Positions 1 through 7,076 of a stretch of 15,925 nt of DNA are shown piece by piece; within the stretch, counting starts at the first letter, position 1, and every line of letters begins with the position of its first letter. This stretch comes from Candidatus Moraniibacteriota bacterium (lineage in GTDB: Bacteria > Patescibacteriota > Minisyncoccia > Moranbacterales > UBA1568), in assembly GCA_030690925.1 (NCBI GenBank), contig JAUYFO010000025.1, positions 1 through 15,925 of the forward strand, given 5' to 3'. Both the position numbers and the translations under genes were made by a program. The notes below the pieces were generated by a model. That model worked only from the letters and a program-made list of their open reading frames with translations, was not told the DNA's origin and did not search any database.

Positions 1-1
1 T

Positions 2-724
2 CCGGCCTGTGGTAGTGTTGCTAACCAGTCTTGCGTCGGGCCTGATCGTTGTGGTAGTGGCACAAACGGTACGTTGGTCCGCGGCTTTACTTGTGAGACA
101 GGGAGAGTGTGCTGTAACACTGTCATAAACAATGGTAACCCACAGGGAAATAACGGAAACCCGCAAGGAAGTAATGCTGGTAACCCACAACCAATAAGTT
201 CGCAGGTAATTACGTTTTCGAATCCTCTTCAGTTTAATACCGTCGAAGAGGTGCTGACGGCGCTACTCGGCGCCCTGCAAGCCATCATCGTTATTCTTTC
301 GATCATTTTCATCGTCATCGGCGCCATCATGTACATCACTTCAGCCGGAGATGAGGGCCGCATGAAAACAGCCAAAGGCTCTATCACCGCGGCTATGATC
401 GGCTTGGCACTCGGTATCGCGGCCCCATCGTTTCTCAAAGAAATTGGTACTATCCTGGGGTGGAGTGGCGTCAGTAGTGGTGCTGTCGGAGCGGCTAGGA
501 CGCTCACGGCTATTGCCACCGATGTGCTCAATTTTCTTCTTTCTATCGTGGGGATTCTTGGCATGATTATGCTGGTGGTGGGCGGGATCATGTACCTGAC
601 CGCGGCTGGTGATGAGAACCGTATGGAAACCGGCAAGAAGGTCGTCACCTATTCAATTATAGGGATTGTGGTGGCTCTCATTTCGCTGATTGTGGTCACC
701 CAGATTGCCAGCTTCTTTGCCTAA
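2..724 (+). CDS. Tandem TrbC/VirB2-like pilin membrane protein, 5' partial
   Basis: The reading frame is open from base 2, so the gene starts outside the window; a TTG at 74 is only an internal codon. The visible 240 residues have three parts. First is a Cys-rich segment (six Cys in about the first 38 residues). Next is an Asn/Gly/Pro/Gln linker with GNPQ repeated three times. Last come two homologous membrane modules. Each module has a hydrophobic helix ending in G-x-I-M-Y-[IL]-T-x-A-G-D-E-x-R-M, then a second hydrophobic helix (visible residues about 79-149 and 172-240). This helix / AGDE-R-M / helix layout is typical of small TrbC/VirB2-type pilin-like proteins abundant in CPR genomes; those usually carry one module, here there are two. 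The role is probably in a surface or type IV secretion/pilus-related structure, which is inference. The gene converges on the minus-strand SPFH operon across a shared hairpin. Confidence 0.75.
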   Translation, partial: PACGSVANQSCVGPDRCGSGTNGTLVRGFTCETGRVCCNTVINNGNPQGNNGNPQGSNAGNPQPISSQVITFSNPLQFNTVEEVLTALLGALQAIIVILSIIFIVIGAIMYITSAGDEGRMKTAKGSITAAMIGLALGIAAPSFLKEIGTILGWSGVSSGAVGAARTLTAIATDVLNFLLSIVGILGMIMLVVGGIMYLTAAGDENRMETGKKVVTYSIIGIVVALISLIVVTQIASFFA

Positions 725-744
725 GGGATATTTCGAAAAGTATC

Positions 745-781
745 AAAAAAAACGGCGGATATCATGTGATTGATATCCGCC
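745..781 (-). terminator. Intrinsic terminator of the SPFH operon, shared by the convergent pilin gene
   Basis: A perfect 10-bp stem (754-763 with 772-781) encloses an 8-nt loop. On the minus strand it is followed by eight T (745-752 read as A on the plus strand), which is a textbook Rho-independent terminator for the gene ending at 803. On the plus strand the hairpin lies 29 nt after the pilin stop but has only a poor T tract, so it is weaker in that direction. Confidence 0.85.
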
Positions 782-802
782 TTGGCGTTTCCGGTAGCGC
801 TG

Positions 803-1402
803 CTACTCGGCACGCCGCTCCAGCTCAACGGTGAGCTCCCCCACGTTACCAGCGTAGTTCGCCGGCAACGGCGGGAGGTTCACATTGATTGAGACCCTGG
901 TGGTACTGGTGACCACGAATTCCCGTGGCTCGCTTCCACCGGAAAGGGCTTCGAAGTCCTTTCCTTCTGCTCGGATGATGAGCGCGCCGTAGAGGCGGCT
1001 TTTAACCTGGGCCCCATTGATGAATCGCACCTGGCTTTCTTTGTCCAGGTAGGTTTCAATGGCGATGCCCTTTGGCGGGACTGGGAGAAACTCCTTGTCC
1101 GTAGTCTTGGGCGGGCTGCTCGGGGTGAGCTTCATCTGCCACACCTCGAATTTCGGTACCACCCGGTAGGTTCCTCTTGTTACCTCGCCGATGTCGCACC
1201 AACCACCGCGGTCGTTCCAGACCGGCTGACAGGTCGCTTGTGCCACCGGTTTCCAGTCTTCTCCGCTACTGCTTGACCCGAACGAGAATCCGCCGATCAT
1301 CTTGACGATGATGGCGACTCCGATGACCAGGGCTGCGAGTAGCCCCAGATTCTTCAGCCATCCGAAAGCTTTTGCTGCCGGTGCTACTTGTGCTGTTGCC
1401 AT
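803..1402 (-). CDS. Single-TM hypothetical protein, partner of SPFH gene
   Basis: This 199-aa protein has a short N-terminal cytosolic stretch, one hydrophobic helix at about residues 16-36, a Ser/Gly-rich linker (about 39-47) and a soluble C-terminal domain. That domain holds two Cys (about 58 and 69) and ends in alternating hydrophobic residues typical of beta strands. No family is recognised. The start is supported by a good Shine-Dalgarno (AGGAG about 7 nt before ATG on the minus strand). It lies only 9 nt after the SPFH stop and before the operon terminator, so the two are almost certainly cotranscribed. By analogy with other SPFH pairs it may assemble with or be regulated by the SPFH protein at the membrane; this is inference. 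Confidence 0.75.
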   Translation of the reverse strand: MATAQVAPAAKAFGWLKNLGLLAALVIGVAIIVKMIGGFSFGSSSSGEDWKPVAQATCQPVWNDRGGWCDIGEVTRGTYRVVPKFEVWQMKLTPSSPPKTTDKEFLPVPPKGIAIETYLDKESQVRFINGAQVKSRLYGALIIRAEGKDFEALSGGSEPREFVVTSTTRVSINVNLPPLPANYAGNVGELTVELERRAE

Positions 1403-1411
1403 GGTTCGCTC

Positions 1412-2365
1412 CTACTTGCGGCGGCGTTGGCCACCTGGGTTTGGGTTGCTTGCTTGGGCCGATGACTGGAGATTGAGAATCCCCCCACCAGCCATAGTAC
1501 CTGCCTTGACTAGGTCAGAGGCGGTGCCTTCGATGGACACAATGGTCCTCTTTCCTCTTTCTGCCTGAATGGCAGCCAGGGCATCTTTCGCATCGATGCC
1601 CTTTTCTGTGAGGATACTGATTAGGATGGCCAGCGTTTTAGTTTCCATTGTCTCGGCGACTTTTTGGGCCGCTTCAACCTGGACATTTGCCCTGGCCTTT
1701 TCAATAGCCTCCGGCAGGCGGACGTGGGTCACCTTGACCTGTATGACTTTTATCCCCCAAATCTTCTCGTCGTCATTCAATTCATGGAGCATCGTACCTT
1801 CCAGTACTGTCCCGACCGCTCCTTTGCCACTGGTTATGGCGTCAGAAATGAGTTCTTTGCCCTGAGCAATAGTCGTCGAGCTCAGCTTGGCGGCGAGAAG
1901 CCGGATATCGCTTTCTGTTGCATTCTTCAGTGAATCTTCTGGTTTTTCGGCACTAAGGTAGATGTCCAAATCTGTAACTCGGATTTGTAATGCTACATTG
2001 ATGCTCACTGGCACATTGTCCTTGGTCAAAACCTCGGTAAGAGGAATCTCAAAAGGTTTTTGCCGGGTGTCAACAAGGCCGATGTCCCCTAAGGGGCTGG
2101 GCCAGTTCCAGATCCATCCTTCCGAATAGATCTTTTTGGTTCTGGCACCAAACACCAGTTGAATCGCCTGAAACCCGACGGGTATTTGGCGGAACCCTAG
2201 CCTACCGAAGTAGGTAAGTGAGGCTACCAAAGCGATGTAGGCCAGGATGGTCCCAGCAATGGGACCCAGTAAAAAACCGAAGCCCCACTTTGTTCCCAGA
2301 GCCAAAATGGCTCCGAGTGTAACGTTGGCCGCGACGGCGGTTCCAAAACCACGTGTTGTTGTCAT
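1412..2365 (-). CDS. SPFH/band 7 (stomatin/prohibitin-like) membrane protein
   Basis: The 317-aa protein has two hydrophobic stretches (about 11-24 and 28-53), then an SPFH core (about 60-230). The core includes V-G-F-Q-A-I, G-W-x-W-x-W-P and D-T-R-Q-K-P-F-E-I-P followed by V-S-I-N-V-A-L-Q-I-R. A helical segment rich in Ala/Glu follows (about 218-245; E-K-A-R-A-N-V-Q-V-E-A-A-Q-K), then a Gly/Asn-rich tail ending in RRRK. SPFH proteins form oligomeric membrane scaffolds, often working with proteases or transporters. The frame continues upstream to a Met at 2518, but ATG 2365 is preferred: AAGGAG sits 7 nt before it, and the promoter at 2445-2473 would start the transcript near 2438, inside the longer form. 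It is first in a two-gene operon. Confidence 0.9.
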   Translation of the reverse strand: MTTTRGFGTAVAANVTLGAILALGTKWGFGFLLGPIAGTILAYIALVASLTYFGRLGFRQIPVGFQAIQLVFGARTKKIYSEGWIWNWPSPLGDIGLVDTRQKPFEIPLTEVLTKDNVPVSINVALQIRVTDLDIYLSAEKPEDSLKNATESDIRLLAAKLSSTTIAQGKELISDAITSGKGAVGTVLEGTMLHELNDDEKIWGIKVIQVKVTHVRLPEAIEKARANVQVEAAQKVAETMETKTLAILISILTEKGIDAKDALAAIQAERGKRTIVSIEGTASDLVKAGTMAGGGILNLQSSAQASNPNPGGQRRRK

Positions 2366-2444
2366 GTCATTCTCCTTAAACGTTGTAAAGGTGCGGGCTA
2401 TTGTCACAGTTCCGCACCACGAAGGTTGAATACTGTAACCGTCC

Positions 2445-2473
2445 ATTATAGCATAAAAATGTGAAAAAGTCAA
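2445..2473 (-). promoter_or_regulatory. Strong sigma70-type promoter for the SPFH operon
   Basis: On the minus strand TTGACT (2468-2473) and TATAAT (2445-2450) are separated by exactly 17 nt, with an extended -10 (TGC before TATAAT). Transcription should begin near 2438, giving a leader of about 70 nt that contains the AAGGAG of the SPFH gene. Confidence 0.88.
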
Positions 2474-2518
2474 TGGATTTGGTCTGATTGGACATTTGAT
2501 GGGCGAGGCATTAGACAA

Positions 2519-2824
2519 TATACACTTCTATGGCTTATCAGAGCCTTGTTATTTGTATACTTGTCATTTTTAGCTCCAGTGGTCATTCTGTACCCGTAAT
2601 TGCTCTCATTACCATCATTTTCATAGCTTGCACACATAGCCTAACGGTCGTAGTATACTGTGTGCAGAGGAAAGGGAGCAAAGGGACTAAAGGTGGTGAA
2701 GGAAATAAGTAAAGTGGGTGAGCGAAATAGTGAAATAAAAATAGTTGTTTGTATAAGTTTGGCAGGTGGCTACGCCTTACAGCCCTCTCTGAGCAGATAT
2801 GTTTTTTAGAATGGTACGGCAGGG
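2519..2824. other. Apparently non-coding intergenic region between divergent units
   Basis: These 300 nt between the SPFH promoter and the nusA promoter hold no convincing gene. A 60-codon hydrophobic frame at 2530-2712 and an 82-codon frame on the minus strand lack a ribosome binding site and family features. Visible structure: an 8-bp inverted repeat TGCACACA (2629-2636) / TGTGTGCA (2659-2666) with 22 nt between the arms, and a purine-rich stretch from about 2665 to 2750. Confidence 0.5.
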
Positions 2825-2853
2825 TTGACAAAAGTGATTTTGTCGTCTATAGT
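2825..2853 (+). promoter_or_regulatory. Consensus promoter of the nusA-ppa-tig-clpP unit
   Basis: TTGACA (2825-2830) and TATAGT (2848-2853) are 17 nt apart. A start near 2860 gives a leader of about 170 nt before the nusA ATG at 3029. It is the only clear promoter seen upstream of the four-gene housekeeping unit. Confidence 0.85.
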
Positions 2854-3028
2854 AGAAGCACAGTCTGGATGGTATGGAAGTTCGCTTGATGCGGGCTTTT
2901 TTCGTCAAAGGGTCTGAAAAAGGCAGAATGTGGAGTGGAGAATATGGAATGAAGATAGGCTCACCAGAAACAAATGGGATGCTTGGACTCCATTTTATAT
3001 TCTTAATTCTAAATTCTTATTTGAGAGT

Positions 3029-4387
3029 ATGGCCAAGAAAAAAGGAGTAATAGTGGAAGAGGAAGAGGGGGCTGCTGACGAGAGCAGTCTTTCGGGACGT
3101 CTCGGTGAGTTTGGGAGCGCGGTCATGCAGATCGCTGATGAGAAGGGTATCTCGAAAGAACGAGTGCTCGAAGTGGTAGAGGCCGCCTTGGCCGCTGCTT
3201 ACAAGAAAGACTATGGTAAGAAGGGCCAAGTGATCCACGCCAAGTTCGATGAAGTGCAGAAGAGCGCCAGCTTTTTTCTGGTCAAGGAAGTGGTGAACGA
3301 AACCACTCGGGAGTTTGTAGAAGAAGCTGACCCCGACCAAATAGCTACGCCGATTGAGATGGGTAAGGATGAAGCACTGGTTGAGACGATAGACGAGGAG
3401 CGCTTGCTCCGTTTCAATCCTGAGCGCGACATGCTCGTGGCTGATGCCAAGAAGATCAAGAAGGGCGCCAAAGTCGGCGATGTGATTGAGTTGCCTCTGC
3501 CACCCTATGAGGAGTTTGGTCGGGTAGCTGCTCAGACCGCCAAGCAGGTGATTATTCAGCGCATCCGCGAGGCGGAACGGCAGAGTATGTTCGACGAATA
3601 CAAGGAAAAGGAAGGCCAAGTGGTGAACGGCACCGTGCAACGTGTGGAGGGACGCAATGTTTTTGTCGATCTCGGCAAATCAACCGGCGTACTCTTTCCT
3701 TCAGAACAGATTGAGGGCGAAACGTATCGTACTGGGCAGCATGTGAAGGTGTATTTGGTGCGCGTGGAGTCTGATACCAAGGGGCCGGGAATGCTCCTGT
3801 CGCGGACGCATCCGGAAATGGTCCGTCATTTGTTCTCACTGGAAGTCCCGGAAATCTTTACGGGGACGGTGGAAATTAAGGCTATCGCCAGAGAAGCAGG
3901 ATCACGCACGAAAATTGCCGTGTACTCTGGTGAAGAGGGCGTGGACCCGATTGGTTCTTGTGTGGGCCAGAAGGGGACGCGCGTCCAGACGATTATCGAC
4001 GCCTTAGGTGGTGAGAAGATTGATATCATCGAATGGAACGAAACTGTGGAAAAGTTTATCAGCGCCGCTCTGTCTCCAGCCAAGGTGGTGAAGGTGGAAC
4101 TGTTTGAAGAAGAAAAGCGATCCCTGGTGACTGTGCCGGATGACCAGTTGTCACTTGCTATCGGCAAACGTGGTCAGAACGTGCGTTTGGCCGCCAAGCT
4201 CACCGGCTGGAAGATCGATATCACCAGCGCTGAAAAGCCCGTAGCCACTGAAGAAGTCGCCAATGAAGAAGCGGTTGCGGAAACAGCCGCAGAAGTAGCT
4301 GCCCCAGTTTCTGAAGAAAAGAATGAGGAATTGGGAATGGAGCATCAAGAAGAAAGTTCAGAGGTGGCCGCAGGAAAAGAATCATAA
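3029..4387 (+). CDS. nusA: Transcription termination/antitermination factor NusA
   Basis: This 452-aa protein binds RNA polymerase and nascent RNA and modulates pausing, termination and antitermination. Visible domains: an N-terminal polymerase-binding domain (about 22-185) with an acidic insert around 96-150, and an S1 domain (about 196-260: E-G-Q-V-V-N-G-T-V, V-F-V-D-L-G). Two KH domains follow, with G-S-C-V-G-Q-K-G-T-R-V (309-319) and L-A-I-G-K-R-G-Q-N-V-R-L-A-A-K-L (376-391). A Glu/Ala-rich acidic tail (about 405-452) is present and no E. coli-type AR repeats are seen. The frame runs upstream to a GTG at 2930, but the 33 extra residues are unlike NusA and begin without a ribosome site, so ATG 3029 is chosen although its own Shine-Dalgarno is weak (GAGAG). 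It heads a unit with ppa, tig and clpP rather than the common rimP-nusA-infB order. Confidence 0.95.
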   Translation: MAKKKGVIVEEEEGAADESSLSGRLGEFGSAVMQIADEKGISKERVLEVVEAALAAAYKKDYGKKGQVIHAKFDEVQKSASFFLVKEVVNETTREFVEEADPDQIATPIEMGKDEALVETIDEERLLRFNPERDMLVADAKKIKKGAKVGDVIELPLPPYEEFGRVAAQTAKQVIIQRIREAERQSMFDEYKEKEGQVVNGTVQRVEGRNVFVDLGKSTGVLFPSEQIEGETYRTGQHVKVYLVRVESDTKGPGMLLSRTHPEMVRHLFSLEVPEIFTGTVEIKAIAREAGSRTKIAVYSGEEGVDPIGSCVGQKGTRVQTIIDALGGEKIDIIEWNETVEKFISAALSPAKVVKVELFEEEKRSLVTVPDDQLSLAIGKRGQNVRLAAKLTGWKIDITSAEKPVATEEVANEEAVAETAAEVAAPVSEEKNEELGMEHQEESSEVAAGKES

Positions 4388-4474
4388 TGCTAAATTCTTG
4401 ATGCTTCGTTGGTACAGGAGAGCTTCAGAAAAGTTTTAAACAAAGGAGTAAAAATAACTCTTAAAAAAACGAGT

Positions 4475-5020
4475 ATGAACTTGTGGCATGGTATCGAAGC
4501 GGGGAAGGATGTTCCAAATATTATCAATGTCATTGTCGAGATTCCTCAGGGATCGAAGAACAAGTACGAGATCGACAAGGAGACGGGGCTGATCAAGCTC
4601 GACCGGGCGATGAAGAGTGCTCAAGACTACCCCTTTGATTATGGCTTTGTGCCACAAACTCTGTGGGAAGACGGCGATGCTCTGGATGTGGTGCTCCTTA
4701 CTACCTATCCGCTTCATCCCGGGATTCTGGTCGAGGCTCGGCCAGTAGCGGTGATGCGTATGGTGGATAGCGGTGAGGGTGATGACAAGATTATCGCGGT
4801 GCCGAAAAACGATGTGCGTTTCGAGGAAGTGCATGATTTGGCTGACATCAACAAACACACTATCAAGGAAATCCAACACTTTTTTGAGACCTACAAGTCT
4901 ATTGATGGGAAGAGCGTGGTGATTAGCGGGGTGGAGGATCGCGAGCAGGCTTTGGAAGCAGTGAAAAAGGGTATTGCTCTGTATCAGGAGAAGTTTCCGA
5001 AAATTGCGATAAGGGAGTAA
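4475..5020 (+). CDS. ppa: Inorganic pyrophosphatase, family I
   Basis: The 181-aa cytoplasmic enzyme hydrolyses pyrophosphate to phosphate, pulling biosynthetic reactions forward. Family landmarks include E22, K-N-K-Y-E (28-32), R44, Y-P-F-D-Y-G-F-V-P (52-60) and the metal-binding motif D66-G-D68-A-L-D71-V. These are followed by V-D-S-G-E-G-D-D-K (97-105) and A-V-P (108-110). Ala69 replaces the usual Pro of the DGDP signature, while all three Asp are kept. An upstream TTG at 4409 would add 22 residues foreign to the family; ATG 4475 gives the usual length. An AAAGGAG lies at 4442-4448, too far (26 nt) to serve ATG 4475, so initiation is not SD-driven. It follows nusA by 87 nt and precedes tig by 20 nt. 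Confidence 0.95.
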   Translation: MNLWHGIEAGKDVPNIINVIVEIPQGSKNKYEIDKETGLIKLDRAMKSAQDYPFDYGFVPQTLWEDGDALDVVLLTTYPLHPGILVEARPVAVMRMVDSGEGDDKIIAVPKNDVRFEEVHDLADINKHTIKEIQHFFETYKSIDGKSVVISGVEDREQALEAVKKGIALYQEKFPKIAIRE

Positions 5021-5040
5021 TTTGTGCTTACTGATTTTTT

Positions 5041-6333
5041 ATGAATGTGACGGTGAAAAAATTGCCAGAGTCGAAAGTGGAGATGACCATGACTTTGCCG
5101 TGGGAGGAATGGCAGGGAGAAATTGAGCATGCGGTGGAGGGGATGGGGAAGGAACTGAAGGTACCAGGTTTCCGCAAGGGCAAGGTGCCGCGCCATGTGA
5201 TAGAACAGCGTTTTGGTAATCCAGCGATCATGGTGGAGGCAGCCGAGCACGTGGTCTCGCACTCCTATGCCAAAGCTCTGAAACAGGAAAACGTCCAGGC
5301 TATCGGTCATCCGGAAGTCAATCTGGGCAAGATCGAGAAAGGTCAGGACTTTACGTACACTCTCGTCACGGCGGTGATGCCAGAAATCACGCTCGATGAT
5401 GATTTTCGCAAGGCAGTGAAGAAGATTAATACTGACTTTGCCAAGAAGGAAGCGATCGTGGACGACCAGGCGATCATGGCGGAATTGGAAAAATTGGCCA
5501 ATATGCGGGCCAAGCTGGTCACTGTCAATCGAGAAGCCAAACTGGGCGACAATGTCCTGGTGGACTTTACTGTCATGCGAGACGGTGTGTTGATCGATGG
5601 TGGTAAGAGCGAGAAGCACCCGCTGGTACTGGGGAAGGGCGTGTTCATTCCTGGTTTTGAGGAAAAATTGGTGGGGATGAAAGAAGGTGGCGAAGCATCG
5701 TTCGAGCTTATTTTTCCGGCTGAGTACCATGCTAAGCACTTAGCCGGCAAGCTGGCTACTTTTGCGGTGAAGATGGGTGTGGTGCAGGAGCGCGAAGTAC
5801 CAGTGATCGATGATGCTTTTGCAAAGAGCTTGGGCAAGTTCGAAACACTCGACGCCGTGAAGACCATGATCCACATGGGGATGCTCGAAGAAAAGAAAGA
5901 ACAGCTGAAACAGGAACACCGCACGGAGATTCTGGATGCTCTCGTATCCGAAGCGACGATCGAGTATCCACAGATCTTGATTGAGCAGGAATTGGTGCGC
6001 ATGACCCATGATTTCGAAGAGCAACTCAAGCCTGTGGGCGTGACTTTCGACGTCTACCTGGAACAGATGAAAAAAACCAAGGAGGCTATCGAGGCAGAAT
6101 GGACGCCTCAGGCCAAGAAACGTTTGGCGGCGCAGCTCATCGTGGAATGGTTGGCCAAAGAAGAAGCGATCGAGGTACCAAGTACCGAAATCGAAGCCGA
6201 AATGAATAAAGCGTTGCAGTACTACAAGAGCGAGAAGGACATGGAGAAGAATATTGATACGGGGCGGCTGTACAGTGCTGTAGAAGGCCAGCTTCGCAAT
6301 CAGAAGGTCCTCGCTTGGCTGGAGAGTCTGTAG
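5041..6333 (+). CDS. tig: Trigger factor (ribosome-associated chaperone, peptidyl-prolyl isomerase)
   Basis: The 430-aa chaperone binds at the ribosomal exit tunnel and shields nascent chains. The N-terminal ribosome-binding domain (1-about 115) contains the docking signature G43-F-R-K-G-K-V-P50. The FKBP-like domain lies at about 155-250 (L-G-D-N-V-L-V-D-F, G-F-E-E-K-L-V-G-M, F-P-A-E-Y). A long helical C-terminal domain (about 258-430) completes the three-domain plan at near-normal length. No Shine-Dalgarno is visible (the 5' side is T-rich: GATTTTTT before ATG). The stop of ppa is 20 nt upstream, indicating cotranscription. Together with clpP downstream it keeps the tig-clpP pairing widespread in bacteria, but no clpX follows. 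Confidence 0.97.
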   Translation: MNVTVKKLPESKVEMTMTLPWEEWQGEIEHAVEGMGKELKVPGFRKGKVPRHVIEQRFGNPAIMVEAAEHVVSHSYAKALKQENVQAIGHPEVNLGKIEKGQDFTYTLVTAVMPEITLDDDFRKAVKKINTDFAKKEAIVDDQAIMAELEKLANMRAKLVTVNREAKLGDNVLVDFTVMRDGVLIDGGKSEKHPLVLGKGVFIPGFEEKLVGMKEGGEASFELIFPAEYHAKHLAGKLATFAVKMGVVQEREVPVIDDAFAKSLGKFETLDAVKTMIHMGMLEEKKEQLKQEHRTEILDALVSEATIEYPQILIEQELVRMTHDFEEQLKPVGVTFDVYLEQMKKTKEAIEAEWTPQAKKRLAAQLIVEWLAKEEAIEVPSTEIEAEMNKALQYYKSEKDMEKNIDTGRLYSAVEGQLRNQKVLAWLESL

Positions 6334-6432
6334 AAGAACGGATGCAGGGTAATTGACACGGGCTGCATGATGTGAAAAATTTCAATTCATAAACCGCTGA
6401 TCAATTATCACTTATCAATCATCTTCATTCTT

Positions 6433-7017
6433 ATGAATAATCAATACCTCATTCCCATGGTGGTGGAGAAGACGAGCTTCGGCGAGCGCGCCTACGATAT
6501 CTATTCCCGTCTGCTCAAGGACCGAATCATTTTTATCGGTTCGCCGATCGATGATGACTCGGCCAATGCTATTATCGCCCAGCTGTTGTTTCTGGAATCG
6601 GCTAATCAGAAAGAGGACATCAAGATGTATATCAATTCTCCCGGAGGCTCGGTGTCGGCGGCGCTCGCTATCTACGACACCATGCAATATATCCGCCCGG
6701 AGATTCAGACCATCTGTATCGGTATGGCAGCTTCGGCGGCAGCGCTGCTGTTGGCAGCTGGCGAGAAGGGCAAGCGCATGACGCTTCCGAACAGTGAAGT
6801 GATGATCCACCAGGTGCTCGGTGGGGCATCGGGTCAGGCGACGGATGTCGATATTCATGCCCGCCATATTTTGAAGACGCGGGACCGACTGAACAAGATT
6901 CTGGTTAAGCATACGGGGCAGAAACTGAGCAAGATCGAAAAGGATACGGAACGTGACTACTTTATGTCGGCCGAAGAAGCGGTTACCTATGGCATCGTGG
7001 ATAAAGTGATCCGTTAA
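6433..7017 (+). CDS. clpP: ATP-dependent Clp protease proteolytic subunit
   Basis: This 194-aa serine peptidase forms the double-heptamer chamber that degrades substrates fed by Clp ATPases. The catalytic triad is visible at Ser101 (G-M-A-A-S-A-A), His126 (V-M-I-H-Q) and Asp175 (E-R-D-Y-F-M), with the expected spacing. The I-N-S-P-G-G-S-V oxyanion/strand motif is at 67-74. The N-terminus (Y-L-I-P-M-V-V-E) fits an axial-loop segment. The start has no Shine-Dalgarno; the 99-nt gap after tig is AT-rich with no convincing promoter. It is the last gene of the unit and ends just before a strong terminator. The partner ATPase (clpX or clpC) is not in this window. Confidence 0.97.
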   Translation: MNNQYLIPMVVEKTSFGERAYDIYSRLLKDRIIFIGSPIDDDSANAIIAQLLFLESANQKEDIKMYINSPGGSVSAALAIYDTMQYIRPEIQTICIGMAASAAALLLAAGEKGKRMTLPNSEVMIHQVLGGASGQATDVDIHARHILKTRDRLNKILVKHTGQKLSKIEKDTERDYFMSAEEAVTYGIVDKVIR

Positions 7018-7039
7018 GTCACAGAGAAAACTTGCTACC

Positions 7040-7074
7040 AAAAAACACCCTTCGACAAGCTCAGGGTGTTTTTT
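7040..7074. terminator. Bidirectional terminator between convergent clpP and gpmI
   Basis: A perfect 12-bp stem (7040-7051 with 7063-7074) has an 11-nt loop. The arms begin with six A and end with six T, so each strand reads as GC stem plus T tract. It begins 22 nt after the clpP stop and ends 2 nt before the gpmI stop. The loop region contains CTTCGACAAGCTCAGGG, a motif discussed under findings. Confidence 0.9.
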
Positions 7075-7076
7075 GC

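Noticed and set aside
2366..2518. N-terminal extension of the SPFH protein to a Met at 2518
   Set aside because: The strong promoter (2445-2473) and AAGGAG before ATG 2365 place the start at 2365; the extension would cover the promoter.
2530..2712. 60-codon hydrophobic frame in the intergenic gap
   Set aside because: No ribosome site, no promoter at the right place, ordinary hydrophobicity from T-rich DNA, ends in low-complexity Lys/Gly.
2930..3028. GTG start adding 33 residues to NusA
   Set aside because: The extra segment is unlike NusA and Trp/Asn-rich, with no Shine-Dalgarno; it looks like leader sequence.
4409..4474. TTG start adding 22 residues to pyrophosphatase
   Set aside because: The family starts near ATG 4475 and the extension matches nothing in it.
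6353..6380. TTGACA upstream of clpP as a promoter
   Set aside because: No acceptable -10 hexamer at 16-18 nt spacing.
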